Positions 31,205 through 39,754 of a stretch of DNA of 64,000 nucleotides are shown here, in pieces (within the stretch, counting starts at the first letter, position 1; the number at the start of each line of letters is the position of its first letter). The DNA comes from Leptospira fainei serovar Hurstbridge str. BUT 6 (GTDB taxonomy: Bacteria; Spirochaetota; Leptospiria; Leptospirales; Leptospiraceae): NCBI RefSeq assembly GCF_000306235.2, contig NZ_AKWZ02000010.1:1116001-1180000 (forward strand), in the 5' to 3' direction. The notes under the pieces were generated by a model, which was given only the letters and a program-made list of their open reading frames with translations, ran no database searches and was not told the DNA's origin. The translations under genes were made by a program, and so were the position numbers.

Positions 31205-33259
31205 CTATTTACCTTTGGGCTTTTTCGAAGAATCCTCGTCGGATCCGCCGAATAGACCGTTAACCCCGTCCCACAAGTCGCGAACGTATTCTCCGATTAC
31301 GGAACCGGCGACGCCTCCGCCATAAGGACCGCCTAACGGTAGAAGATAAGGTCCTAATAAGATGGAACCTGCATAGACCGAACCCAACCAAATTGGATCG
31401 ATATAAGGAATTCCTTTTCCAAAAATTCCTTTATAGAGAATGGGTATTTTCGCGGCCTGTCCGACTACCTTACCGCCTAAGCGAAGGTACAGGATCATAT
31501 CGATTCGTTTATCAAATCCCAAATTTCCGTTTCCATCGACTTCCATTCCGCTTCCTTCGATAGATAGGTTAGGAAAGAAAAGTTTGTTATTCCTGACTCT
31601 TAAATCGGACTTCAAATCGGAAAACTGGAATTTTCTTCCATCGACTCCTTTAAAACTGATGATTTTTCCGAGCGTATTAAGCACAGGAATCATGAAATTC
31701 GCGTATCCGATTAACTCTCCGTTTCTAATTTCCAAATTTCCCGAGCCGGTCATATTTGCGAAAAGTTCGGTAAGAGTGTCTTTAGATCGATCGCGAATGG
31801 AGGTTTCGAGAAAAAATCTACTATAAAGTTCTCCGCTGATAATTTTTTCGGAAAGATAGGGTAATAAGATTCTGTCTGATTGGAGTCGAAACGCTTCGCC
31901 TTCAACTTCGATCTTAGGGATAAACGGAAATATTTTGGCCTTACCGACAATTTCACCGTTATATATAAATGCGTGAAAGCTAGGTATGGCTATCATAGGA
32001 TAAACGTATTTGGCTTCTCCCTTAACGGATAAAAACCTATGTTTGAATGCAAAGAGATTATTCAAATCTGCGTTAAAATAAAAAATTCCGGGCGGGGATT
32101 TTGGATCGAATAAATCGTCGCGAACTTGAAATAATTTGCAAAGCTTTATAAGATTATGATAATCCGCGTAATCGCTATGTAAATCGAATTGGCCGACCGT
32201 TCGATTTTTCCAATTTACGCTACCTGTTCCGGTAACTTTTGCCACTCCTTCCCATAATCCATCCACGAAAGATAAGGAAATTTTGCGTCCGAATGGATCT
32301 AGATCGAAATCTACATCGGCCTTAATTTTTCCGAAAGGGGCGCCTCCTTTGTACGCCAGATCCTTCACTAATGATCGAACTTTAAAACGGATGGAAGAGT
32401 TCTCGTCTTTAGAAGCTTCGATTCTTCCTGTGATCGTTGTTTTTGAAAAATCCGCCGAAGGAAAAATAAAGAACAAATCTCTGAGTAGAGACAGGGAAAG
32501 TTCTTCTAAATTTAATACGACCTGGAATTGAAGTTTATCCCAGTCGGTCGCCGATTTCTGGAGTGCGGCCGTTATTTGTAAATCGATAGGTTGTTCATCG
32601 ATCTTTCCTTTGAATAGAAACTGTAACTCGTTTCCGTAAAAGGAAACGGAGCTTCTCGATTTATAAAAGTAAACTTTGTATTCTCGATTATGCGAATCTT
32701 CTTTGTATTCCAGGGTAAAATTATTTATTTCTACGTTCTTTAACCCGATTCCGACAAAATTCTTTGCGGATAGGCCTAAGTTTGTCGTCAGATTTTCGGG
32801 GATAAGTTTTACGCTAGATCGTTGATCCTGATTTTGATCCCCCTCTTTCAAATATTCTAGTAAGTCGAAAGAACCGTCTTTTCGTCTTTCTAAAAAAAGG
32901 GAACCGCCTTCGACCGAAATATCCCTTAATTCTATCACACCACGGAGTAAACCGAACCAGGAAATATCCAAATCGATTCGATTACTGACGGCTAAAAGTA
33001 CATTGTTCTTTTTTATGGAAACTTGATTTAGCTCTATACCTGGAAACGGAAAAACTATTAAATCTGAACCTGCGACTTGGATATCTAATCCGGTGGCCTG
33101 ACTGATTTGATTTAATAAAAATTCCTTATAAAACTCTTTTCTCTGTAAAAAGGGAAAGTAAACTAGAACTAAAAATAAAATTACTACAAGCGAGAAGCCG
33201 AAAAGAATCCTTATTCGTTTCTTTTCAAGATAATCGGAAACGACATCCCAGGAGCGCAT
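31205..33259 (-). CDS. AsmA-family protein
   Basis: A 684-aa envelope protein with one N-terminal membrane helix (about residues 20-40, ILFGFSLVVILFLVLVYFPFL) and a long beta-rich periplasmic part typical of AsmA/TamB-like lipid-transfer proteins: an AsmA N-terminal domain (SQATGLDIQVAGSDLIVFPFPGIELNQVSI) and a C-terminal AsmA-like domain (LTELFANMTGSGNLEIRNGEL, then FQFSDLKSDLRVRNNKLFF). Such proteins are thought to move phospholipids between membranes. ATG at 33259 is preferred because GGAG lies seven bases before it, within the end of the ATPase gene, one base after its stop; the frame runs upstream to 33352. It is the last gene of the peptide transporter operon. Confidence 0.85.
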   Translation of the reverse strand: MRSWDVVSDYLEKKRIRILFGFSLVVILFLVLVYFPFLQRKEFYKEFLLNQISQATGLDIQVAGSDLIVFPFPGIELNQVSIKKNNVLLAVSNRIDLDISWFGLLRGVIELRDISVEGGSLFLERRKDGSFDLLEYLKEGDQNQDQRSSVKLIPENLTTNLGLSAKNFVGIGLKNVEINNFTLEYKEDSHNREYKVYFYKSRSSVSFYGNELQFLFKGKIDEQPIDLQITAALQKSATDWDKLQFQVVLNLEELSLSLLRDLFFIFPSADFSKTTITGRIEASKDENSSIRFKVRSLVKDLAYKGGAPFGKIKADVDFDLDPFGRKISLSFVDGLWEGVAKVTGTGSVNWKNRTVGQFDLHSDYADYHNLIKLCKLFQVRDDLFDPKSPPGIFYFNADLNNLFAFKHRFLSVKGEAKYVYPMIAIPSFHAFIYNGEIVGKAKIFPFIPKIEVEGEAFRLQSDRILLPYLSEKIISGELYSRFFLETSIRDRSKDTLTELFANMTGSGNLEIRNGELIGYANFMIPVLNTLGKIISFKGVDGRKFQFSDLKSDLRVRNNKLFFPNLSIEGSGMEVDGNGNLGFDKRIDMILYLRLGGKVVGQAAKIPILYKGIFGKGIPYIDPIWLGSVYAGSILLGPYLLPLGGPYGGGVAGSVIGEYVRDLWDGVNGLFGGSDEDSSKKPKGK

Positions 33260-33260
33260 C

Positions 33261-34226
33261 TCATTTCTCCAACGGAAAATGACATAGGGCTTTATGATCC
33301 TGTGCAATCGTTTTCCATTCCGGAGTTTGTTCGCCGCAAACCGGTTGAGCAATAGGGCACCGAGTATGAAAATGGCAACCTTTCGGTTTATTAAGGATAC
33401 TTGGGACTTCGCCTTTTAGAGGAATTTTCTTCGCTTTCCTATTTTCGATATCGAAGATTGATCCGAACAACGCTCTCGTATATGGATGCGAGGGGACGTC
33501 GAAAACCTTGTTCGTCGGCCCGGTTTCGACAATGCGGCCCAAATACATTACCGCAATTCGATCCGATATTGCCCGAACGATTCCAAGATCGTGCGAGATA
33601 AATAAGTAGGATAATCCAAAATCCTTTTTTAGCTCCTGAAGAAGCAACAGCACCTGTGCTTGCGTCGAAACATCCAGCGCAGAAACCGCTTCGTCTAGAA
33701 CGATAAATTCAGGCCTTAAAACGAGCGCCCGTGCGATGGCAATTCTCTGTCTCTGCCCGCCCGAAAATTCATGCGGATATCTGTACAAAATATCCGTGGG
33801 CAGCCCAACATTCTCTAGAATCGTTCGAGCCGCTTCTTCGACTGATTGGTCGCTTCTTTTTTCATGCAGAAGCAATCCTTCAGTTAATATTTCCTTAATG
33901 TTCATTCTCGGGTTGAGAGAGGAATAGGGATCTTGGAATACGATTTGAATCTTTTTTCGAAAGGGCAAGAATTCCTTTTCCGACAAAGTAAGAATGTCTT
34001 TGTCTCTATAGGAAATTGTCCCCTCATCCGGTTTTAATAACCTGAGTATCGCTCGACCGAGAGTTGATTTTCCGCAGCCCGACTCCCCCACTAATCCGAG
34101 AGTTTCTCCGTCCAAGAGAAAGAGGCTAACATTTTCGACCGCTAGTAATTTAGCCTTCTTTCTTCCGAAAAAAGTCTCTTTCCCGAAACCTACCGTTAAA
34201 TCGTGTATTTCTAATAAAGGATTCAT
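33261..34226 (-). CDS. oppF: Peptide ABC transporter ATPase, OppF/DppF type
   Basis: A 321-aa nucleotide-binding subunit. Walker [14 protein letters not shown] near residue 44, signature [15 protein letters not shown], Walker [13 protein letters not shown], and [24 protein letters not shown]; the C-terminal oligopeptide-family extension with its [11 protein letters not shown] cysteine cluster is present. It drives import of peptides with its partner OppD and the YejB/YejE-like permeases, forming a single operon whose members overlap by 4 nt (ATGA at 34223-34226). AsmA follows one base later. The Asp-Glu Walker B pair is intact. Gene symbol follows family, not experimental data. Confidence 0.93.
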   Translation of the reverse strand: MNPLLEIHDLTVGFGKETFFGRKKAKLLAVENVSLFLLDGETLGLVGESGCGKSTLGRAILRLLKPDEGTISYRDKDILTLSEKEFLPFRKKIQIVFQDPYSSLNPRMNIKEILTEGLLLHEKRSDQSVEEAARTILENVGLPTDILYRYPHEFSGGQRQRIAIARALVLRPEFIVLDEAVSALDVSTQAQVLLLLQELKKDFGLSYLFISHDLGIVRAISDRIAVMYLGRIVETGPTNKVFDVPSHPYTRALFGSIFDIENRKAKKIPLKGEVPSILNKPKGCHFHTRCPIAQPVCGEQTPEWKTIAQDHKALCHFPLEK

Positions 34227-35218
34227 ATCTTTGCTCCTTTATCGGAAACGAGAAAACAAGAAGATAGATGTTCGGGACGGTTCGTTGAATAAAGTTCAGG
34301 TTTTGATTCGCGGCATCGTTGAAAGGCCGAGCGGCAGCGGTTTTGGTAAAGACAGCCTGGAGGATAGGAACCTGGCGAAGGAACTCGTCCTTCGATCGTT
34401 TTAAAAGCGCCTGTAGTTACAAATCGAGATGGTAACGAATTTAATAAATCCTGAGTATACGGATGCGCAGGAAATTCAATGACCGAATCGGTTTCGCCGA
34501 TTTCGGATACGTTACCTGCATACAATACGCAAATCTTGTCCGCGATATGACTTACCAATCCAAAGTCGTGAGATATGAATAGCACGGAAAGGCCGAACTC
34601 TCCCTTCAATTTCAGCAATAATTCAACAAGCTGTGCCTGAACCGTGACATCGAGTGCGGATGTAGGTTCGTCTGCGATAAGTAGTTTAGGATCGCACATC
34701 AAAGCCATCGCTATACTTACTCTTTGTAAGATTCCACCGCTAAGCTGATGTGGATACGATTCCATTCTCATTTTGATGTCCGTGATTCCGACAGAAGAAA
34801 GTAAATATTCGGCTTTTTGCTCCGCTTCTTTTTTGGAACCTATCGAATGAATTATATAACCCTCGGTCATTTGATCTTTTATCTTCTGCAAGGGATCCAA
34901 AGAAGAGAAGGGTTCTTGAAACACGTACGCTATGTCCTTACCCCGAATTTTCTCGAGTTTCTTAGACGGAAGTGTCAATAGATCCCGGCCTTCAAACAGG
35001 ATCTCTCCTCCGGCTACTCGAAATAGATCTACAGGTAGAAGTTTCGTCAGCGCTAAAGAGCAGATCGATTTTCCGCAGCCGGATTCTCCTACGAGTGCGA
35101 GAACTTTTCCTTTTTCCAGTTGAAAGGAAAGATTCTGCAATAAAGGAACATAGCCGATTGGCGTTCTAAGATCTAAACTTAAGTTAGAAACGGATAGAAT
35201 GATATCGTTCGAGTTCAT
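34223..35218 (-). CDS. oppD: Peptide ABC transporter ATPase, OppD/DppD type
   Basis: A 331-aa nucleotide-binding subunit that pairs with the OppF-type subunit. Walker A reads [10 protein letters not shown], with Ile where Thr or Ser is usual after GKS; the signature is [15 protein letters not shown] and Walker [13 protein letters not shown]. The C-terminal extension has [15 protein letters not shown]. In Escherichia coli the YejBE permease uses one fused ATPase, YejF; here the two halves are separate genes. It overlaps the YejE-like gene and the OppF gene by 4 nt each. Essential ATP-binding residues are otherwise normal. Confidence 0.92.
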   Translation of the reverse strand: MNSNDIILSVSNLSLDLRTPIGYVPLLQNLSFQLEKGKVLALVGESGCGKSICSLALTKLLPVDLFRVAGGEILFEGRDLLTLPSKKLEKIRGKDIAYVFQEPFSSLDPLQKIKDQMTEGYIIHSIGSKKEAEQKAEYLLSSVGITDIKMRMESYPHQLSGGILQRVSIAMALMCDPKLLIADEPTSALDVTVQAQLVELLLKLKGEFGLSVLFISHDFGLVSHIADKICVLYAGNVSEIGETDSVIEFPAHPYTQDLLNSLPSRFVTTGAFKTIEGRVPSPGSYPPGCLYQNRCRSAFQRCRESKPELYSTNRPEHLSSCFLVSDKGAKI

Positions 35219-36252
35219 TCGTATTTCGTCCTTTCCTTGGCATCGAAGGAATCTCTAAGACCTTCACCGACAAAGGAAGTAAGCAAAATCGTTAACGCGA
35301 GTGCAAGTGACGGAAAGGTAATTAGCCACCAGGCACGTAGGTTTTCTCTACCTTGTCCTATCATTTCTCCCCAGGAAGGGTTCGGTGCGGGAATTCCGTA
35401 TCCGAGGAAGTCTAATGCGCTTAAGATGCCTACCGCTCCGATCAGAGTGAAGGGTAAAAATGTGACAAGGGGGGTAATCGCGTTCGGAAGAATATGGTTT
35501 TTCATAATTTTCCACGAACTTGCTCCTAAGGCACGTGCCGCATCGACGTATGTCTGCGTTTTAAGTTTGTAAAATTCACCGCGCATATAGGCGCTAATTC
35601 CGATCCAACTCAACGCAGCGTAGGTGATCAACAGTACTAGAAACCCTCGTCCGAAAAACGATCCCATGATTAAGATTAGATAAAGGAATGGAATCGCGGA
35701 TAAGATTTCTATGATTCTTTGGAGAATAATATCGGTTCTCTTTCCGAAATATCCTTGGATTCCGCCGATTATGGTTCCTAAAAGAAGTTCCATTACTACC
35801 AGCACTAGCCCGAAGCTCATTGAATTTCTATAGGCGTAGAATATTCTCGTAAAGACGTCTCGACCTCGATCATCTGTTCCTAACCAATGCTTTCTTCCTG
35901 GCGAAGAAGGGGGCGAGTCGTCGATTTCTAAATTTTCGAGATTATCTTCGTTATAGCCGTATGGAACTGGCGGAAACAAAATCCAGTTCTTGTTTTGTTC
36001 GAAAGTTTCGCTCTTTGCCAGCTTCTTATAATTAGGAGCGGTTAAATTACTTCCTCCGAATGTCTGATCCGTATAAAATTCAAAAATTGGAAAATAAATT
36101 TTTCCCGAATATGATACGATCCAGGGTTGATTATTAGCTAACAAGGGAGCAAATAAAGAAAGTCCATAGGATACTAAGAGAATCCAAAAAGATATCCACG
36201 CGCGCGGATTGGCTTTGAATTTCTGAAATCGTCTTTGTAAAAGGGAGCTCAT
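35215..36252 (-). CDS. yejE: Peptide ABC transporter permease, YejE-like
   Basis: A 345-aa inner membrane permease with six helices. A long insertion after the first helix (about residues 40-130), with [29 protein letters not shown] and [18 protein letters not shown], is characteristic of YejE rather than of OppC/DppC, and the EAA loop ([19 protein letters not shown]) is present. YejABEF in enterobacteria imports peptides including microcin C. ATG at 36252 is chosen because it overlaps the previous stop by 4 nt (ATGA); the frame extends to 36282. No substrate-binding protein gene (yejA) adjoins, so one must be encoded elsewhere or is not needed. Confidence 0.87.
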   Translation of the reverse strand: MSSLLQRRFQKFKANPRAWISFWILLVSYGLSLFAPLLANNQPWIVSYSGKIYFPIFEFYTDQTFGGSNLTAPNYKKLAKSETFEQNKNWILFPPVPYGYNEDNLENLEIDDSPPSSPGRKHWLGTDDRGRDVFTRIFYAYRNSMSFGLVLVVMELLLGTIIGGIQGYFGKRTDIILQRIIEILSAIPFLYLILIMGSFFGRGFLVLLITYAALSWIGISAYMRGEFYKLKTQTYVDAARALGASSWKIMKNHILPNAITPLVTFLPFTLIGAVGILSALDFLGYGIPAPNPSWGEMIGQGRENLRAWWLITFPSLALALTILLTSFVGEGLRDSFDAKERTKYE

Positions 36253-37271
36253 GCTTCGAAATTGATCCTTGGATCGATCCAAATATAACAGATGTCGGAA
36301 AGAATATTGCCGAATAACGCGAGTAAACTTTGGATTAGTAACAACCCCATCATCAAATCAGTGTCTCTTTCCGTAACTGCCTGAAAACTCAGGAGCCCCA
36401 TTCCATCTATGTTAAATACTAGCTCTATAATCAAGGATCCGGCCAAGACTAAACTGATATTCGATCCGAAACCGGTAGCGATCGGAATCAAACTGTTTCG
36501 AAAGGCGTGCCTAAATACCGCATCTTTAAAGGACATTCCTTTAGCGATCGCCGTCCGTACATATTCTTTCGAGATTTGATCCAGTAGCGAGTTTTTCATT
36601 AATAAGGTTAGAACTGCGAATGATCCTGAAACATAACAAAGAACCGGAAGAAACATATGTTCCAATCGATCTTGAATTCGTTCAAAAAATCCCAAAGATT
36701 CGTATTCGTCCGAAACTTCATGACCTAACGGAAACCAGGAAAAAACCTCGCCCGAGGCGAACACGTAAAGTAAAAGCATGGCTAGCGCAAAAACCGGAAT
36801 CGAATATGCTAATAAAATTAAGATGCTTGTTCCAGCATCAAATGCTTCTCCGCTACGAAGCGCTTTCGCGATTCCTAAAGGGATACAAATCATGTAGGAT
36901 AGAAAGAAACCTGAAAGGCCGAAGGTAAGAGACACGGGAATTTTCTCGGAAATAAGTTCCGAAACGGGCCTCGAGTGTAGCCGTGACTCTCCGAGGTTGA
37001 GGCTGATAATATCTTTTAACCAGAAAAAATAGGCTATCGGAATCGGTTTGTCCAAGTGAAGACGCCTTTTTAGGATGTCGACTTCTTCCTGACTAATCTG
37101 GTTTGCTTGCGCTCCCTGCAGGCTGGCGTAGCCTCTAATTTTAGCGATTTCCGTTTCAAGAGGTCCACCGGGTGCGAGGTGAGAAAGAATAAAGACGAGA
37201 AAGGTTATCCCTAATAAAGTTGGGAGAATTAAAAAAAGTCTTTTTAGAAAATAATTTCCCATACTGGTCAT
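36249..37271 (-). CDS. yejB: Peptide ABC transporter permease, YejB-like
   Basis: A 340-aa inner membrane permease with six helices, the first gene of the transporter operon. YejB-type features: [19 protein letters not shown] after the first helix, the extra segment [25 protein letters not shown], the EAA loop ([25 protein letters not shown]), and the C-terminal end [15 protein letters not shown], close to the YejB ending. The first possible starts are at 37271 and an ATG at 37262; neither has a good ribosome binding site. An operator-like palindrome lies 36 nt upstream (37307-37325). Confidence 0.88.
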   Translation of the reverse strand: MTSMGNYFLKRLFLILPTLLGITFLVFILSHLAPGGPLETEIAKIRGYASLQGAQANQISQEEVDILKRRLHLDKPIPIAYFFWLKDIISLNLGESRLHSRPVSELISEKIPVSLTFGLSGFFLSYMICIPLGIAKALRSGEAFDAGTSILILLAYSIPVFALAMLLLYVFASGEVFSWFPLGHEVSDEYESLGFFERIQDRLEHMFLPVLCYVSGSFAVLTLLMKNSLLDQISKEYVRTAIAKGMSFKDAVFRHAFRNSLIPIATGFGSNISLVLAGSLIIELVFNIDGMGLLSFQAVTERDTDLMMGLLLIQSLLALFGNILSDICYIWIDPRINFEA

Positions 37272-37306
37272 CTAGATGAGTTAACAATCTTATCTTCAAG
37301 CATCGA

Positions 37307-37325
37307 ACTATTTTTCTAAAATAGT
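37307..37325. promoter_or_regulatory. Operator-like palindrome before the peptide transporter operon
   Basis: ACTATTTT and AAAATAGT form a perfect 8-bp inverted repeat around TCT, 36 nt upstream of the yejB-like start. It could be a dimeric repressor site or, because the AttH-like gene ends at 37369 on the same strand, a weak terminator without a T run. The symmetry is seen; the function is inferred. Confidence 0.4.
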
Positions 37326-37368
37326 CCCTTGGAATAAAGATTTTTTCGACCGGTTTTCGTTACTTTCG

Positions 37369-38565
37369 TTACTTCCGCTGTCCACCTTTCAATTCGAGGT
37401 AGCCCTTGCCTGATACCGGCTTCCCATCCTTAAAACCTTTTACGCTGATTCCGCCTTCCCAATAAATCAGGCCGGACGTTTCTCTCGCATCGAATTCTTG
37501 GTCTTCAAATTTGGGGTTTATTTCCAGAGCGAGTTGATCGGATTCGAGGGTCCATTCTAAAGCGTATGGAATTCCTGTTTTAGGACTTTTCCAGGTTTTG
37601 TTTTTGGGTTGGAATCGAAGATCGCCTTCTTTTTCGAGCGAACGAATTTTCCCATCCCGATTTCTGACAGTTCCGAAGGTTTCGGAAGTTTCGCCGGACT
37701 TACCGCGAAAATTAAACGCCATGATATCGGACCCGTCATCGAGTTGTATGCAGATCCAATCCCATGCATTTTCCCTGGACGTAAGATTACTCGTGTTGAC
37801 TGCTCCTTCAGGGCTACTCCATTCGTGATCCATCCAACTGCTTCCGGACTTCACGACGTATTCTTTGCCGTCCAAATACAGAGTCCCCTTGGTATCCAGG
37901 CGAGGAATGCTATAATAGTACGAATAAAATTCCGGGTGGACTCGGCTCTTAATCGATTTTCCTTTATTTCCATGAAGAAGAATTCCTTCAGGCTTTCCCT
38001 TCAATTCTAGTTCGATTCCGAATCCTGATTCTTGACGAGGGAAAGCAGTGATTCGAAATTCGGCCGGCCCGAGGATTTCCATTCGATAATCACCGCTCCA
38101 AATGGAACGCTTATCCTGTCCGGCTAAATTCCCCAGTTCCCGTTCTAAACTTTGCGCGGTTTTATGAATTTTTTCGTTTATATCGGAAATCGCAAAATGG
38201 ACAGGAAATACGGAAACCTTTGGTCCGAAAAATGCGCGAAAGAAGCTAAGCTCATACCCCAATTCTTTTCCGGTTTCCGTACTTAGAATACCGACAAAAT
38301 AACACCATTCAACGCGAAAGCCGTTGTGAAAAAAATGATCTTGAGGGAATTTGAACTGTTTTCCGCCATCGGTTCTTTCTTGCAGAGTTTTATTCGGAGC
38401 GAAGGCGATCGTGTTTTCCGCATTCGAAGAAAGGGCGAAGAATAAGATTGTTATTAGTAATGCGAATCGTATTCGAATGATAATCCCGTTACGTCTCTTC
38501 CAGGAAAGCGTTTGAATACCGCACTTTTTATTTCCGTTAAACATCTCTATTGTCCACTTCCGCAT
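37369..38565 (-). CDS. AttH/carotenoid 1,2-hydratase-family lipocalin-like protein
   Basis: A 398-aa exported protein. A hydrophobic signal lies at about residues 29-49 (IIIRIRFALLITILFFALSSNA). The mature part matches the two-domain lipocalin-like AttH/CrtC family: FPQDHFFHNGFRVEWCYFVGIL near residue 73 (a variant of the H-x-x-x-x-x-x-E-W-W-Y-F-G pattern, with Cys for the second Trp), SSWMDHEWSSPEG, WDWICIQLDDGSDIMAFN, and YWEGGISVKG with GKGYLELKG at the end. Members are thought to bind or modify hydrophobic small molecules. The start at 38565 leaves a rather long basic N-terminus; an ATG at 38544 is an alternative. The gene precedes the peptide transporter on the same strand. Confidence 0.83.
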   Translation of the reverse strand: MRKWTIEMFNGNKKCGIQTLSWKRRNGIIIRIRFALLITILFFALSSNAENTIAFAPNKTLQERTDGGKQFKFPQDHFFHNGFRVEWCYFVGILSTETGKELGYELSFFRAFFGPKVSVFPVHFAISDINEKIHKTAQSLERELGNLAGQDKRSIWSGDYRMEILGPAEFRITAFPRQESGFGIELELKGKPEGILLHGNKGKSIKSRVHPEFYSYYYSIPRLDTKGTLYLDGKEYVVKSGSSWMDHEWSSPEGAVNTSNLTSRENAWDWICIQLDDGSDIMAFNFRGKSGETSETFGTVRNRDGKIRSLEKEGDLRFQPKNKTWKSPKTGIPYALEWTLESDQLALEINPKFEDQEFDARETSGLIYWEGGISVKGFKDGKPVSGKGYLELKGGQRK

Positions 38566-38759
38566 TTTTAGTTTCGGAATTAACGGAAACTTGCAATACG
38601 GGTAAAATCCACGCTATCGTAAAAATACTTTTAACGGCCCGCTTTTGATCTTTTAATTAAAAAGTAATAAAATTTTCGTTCGAATTCAAGCGTATATTTG
38701 GCCGGACTAAGCGTTCAAATTCTACTTGTTCGGGCGGTTCCGACCTACTCAATTGGTCT

Positions 38760-39734
38760 ATGTCTAAGAACGTACCGAGAAGCGAGCGAAAAAAGGTTAG
38801 AAAATTCCTTCAATATGCTTTTGCCAGATTGCTCGTCGGATCCCTTTCTTTTTTTCCGTATAAGCTCCGCGGCAAGCTTTTATTCTCGGTAGTTCTGTTG
38901 TTGGGAAAAGCTACCGGTTCCGCGAAAAATCGAATCGAACGACATATTCGAATGGCGTTTCCCGCAAAGACAGACTTGGAAGTGCGGACATTGATTACCC
39001 ATAACTTGCGAAATCTTGCAAATATGGCCAATGAATTTTGCGAAGAACCCCGCATGAACAGTGAGTTTCTAAAGGAATGGGTAACGCTTTTACCTGACCC
39101 GGAAACTCATGCCCGTCTTTTTGCTAAAGGAGGCATCCTGGTTTTGGGACATCTTGGAAATTGGGAAACGATGGGAGTCTCCGCCTGCTATTCCGCTCCT
39201 AAAAACGACCTTTACGTTTTTGCTAAACGACAAAGTAACCCTTGGTCGAACGCTTGGATTGAACGCAATCGTGCTACTCAAGGAATCAAACTCGTGTACA
39301 CGGATGAAAGTCCGCGAAAAGCATTAAGCCTTCTTAAACAAGGAAAATTAGTCGCATTTATTTCCGACCAAGATGCGGGAAAGAACGGAACTTTCTTTCC
39401 ATTTTTAGGAAAGTTCGCTTCTACTTTTCTTGGACCTGCGACGTTCGCAAGAATGACCGATGCTCCGATTCTATTTTGCAGTAGTTGGTACGACGACGCA
39501 GGTAAATTATACTTTTATGTTGAAGAATTTCAACGACCGCAATCCGATCCAAGGAAAGATCCTGAAAAATGGGAAAGAGAGTTCACTTATAAGTGGGTTA
39601 AACGTCTTGAAGCGGAAGTTAACGAACACCCGGCCGATTATTTTTGGTTGCACAGGCGCTGGCATACGAAACCTGAAAACGAGAGAGAGCTAAAACTTTT
39701 TTGGGATGCCTTTCAACTTCCATTCCAGAGCTAA
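38760..39734 (+). CDS. Lipid A acyltransferase, LpxL/HtrB family
   Basis: Transfers an acyl chain to a lipid A precursor or related glycolipid at the inner membrane. A 324-aa protein with a weak N-terminal membrane anchor (residues about 25-52), the catalytic H-x4-E motif HLGNWE (His131, Glu136), FISDQDAGKNGTFFPFLGK (the family's DQ...G motif) and YFWLHRRWHTKP near the C-terminus, as in LpxL. ATG at 38760 follows no visible ribosome binding site. It lies divergent from the AttH-like gene and converges on a sulfatase-fold enzyme gene 20 nt away. Which acyl chain is transferred cannot be read. Confidence 0.9.
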   Translation: MSKNVPRSERKKVRKFLQYAFARLLVGSLSFFPYKLRGKLLFSVVLLLGKATGSAKNRIERHIRMAFPAKTDLEVRTLITHNLRNLANMANEFCEEPRMNSEFLKEWVTLLPDPETHARLFAKGGILVLGHLGNWETMGVSACYSAPKNDLYVFAKRQSNPWSNAWIERNRATQGIKLVYTDESPRKALSLLKQGKLVAFISDQDAGKNGTFFPFLGKFASTFLGPATFARMTDAPILFCSSWYDDAGKLYFYVEEFQRPQSDPRKDPEKWEREFTYKWVKRLEAEVNEHPADYFWLHRRWHTKPENERELKLFWDAFQLPFQS

Positions 39735-39754
39735 ACCGAATCGGCTACTTTGTG

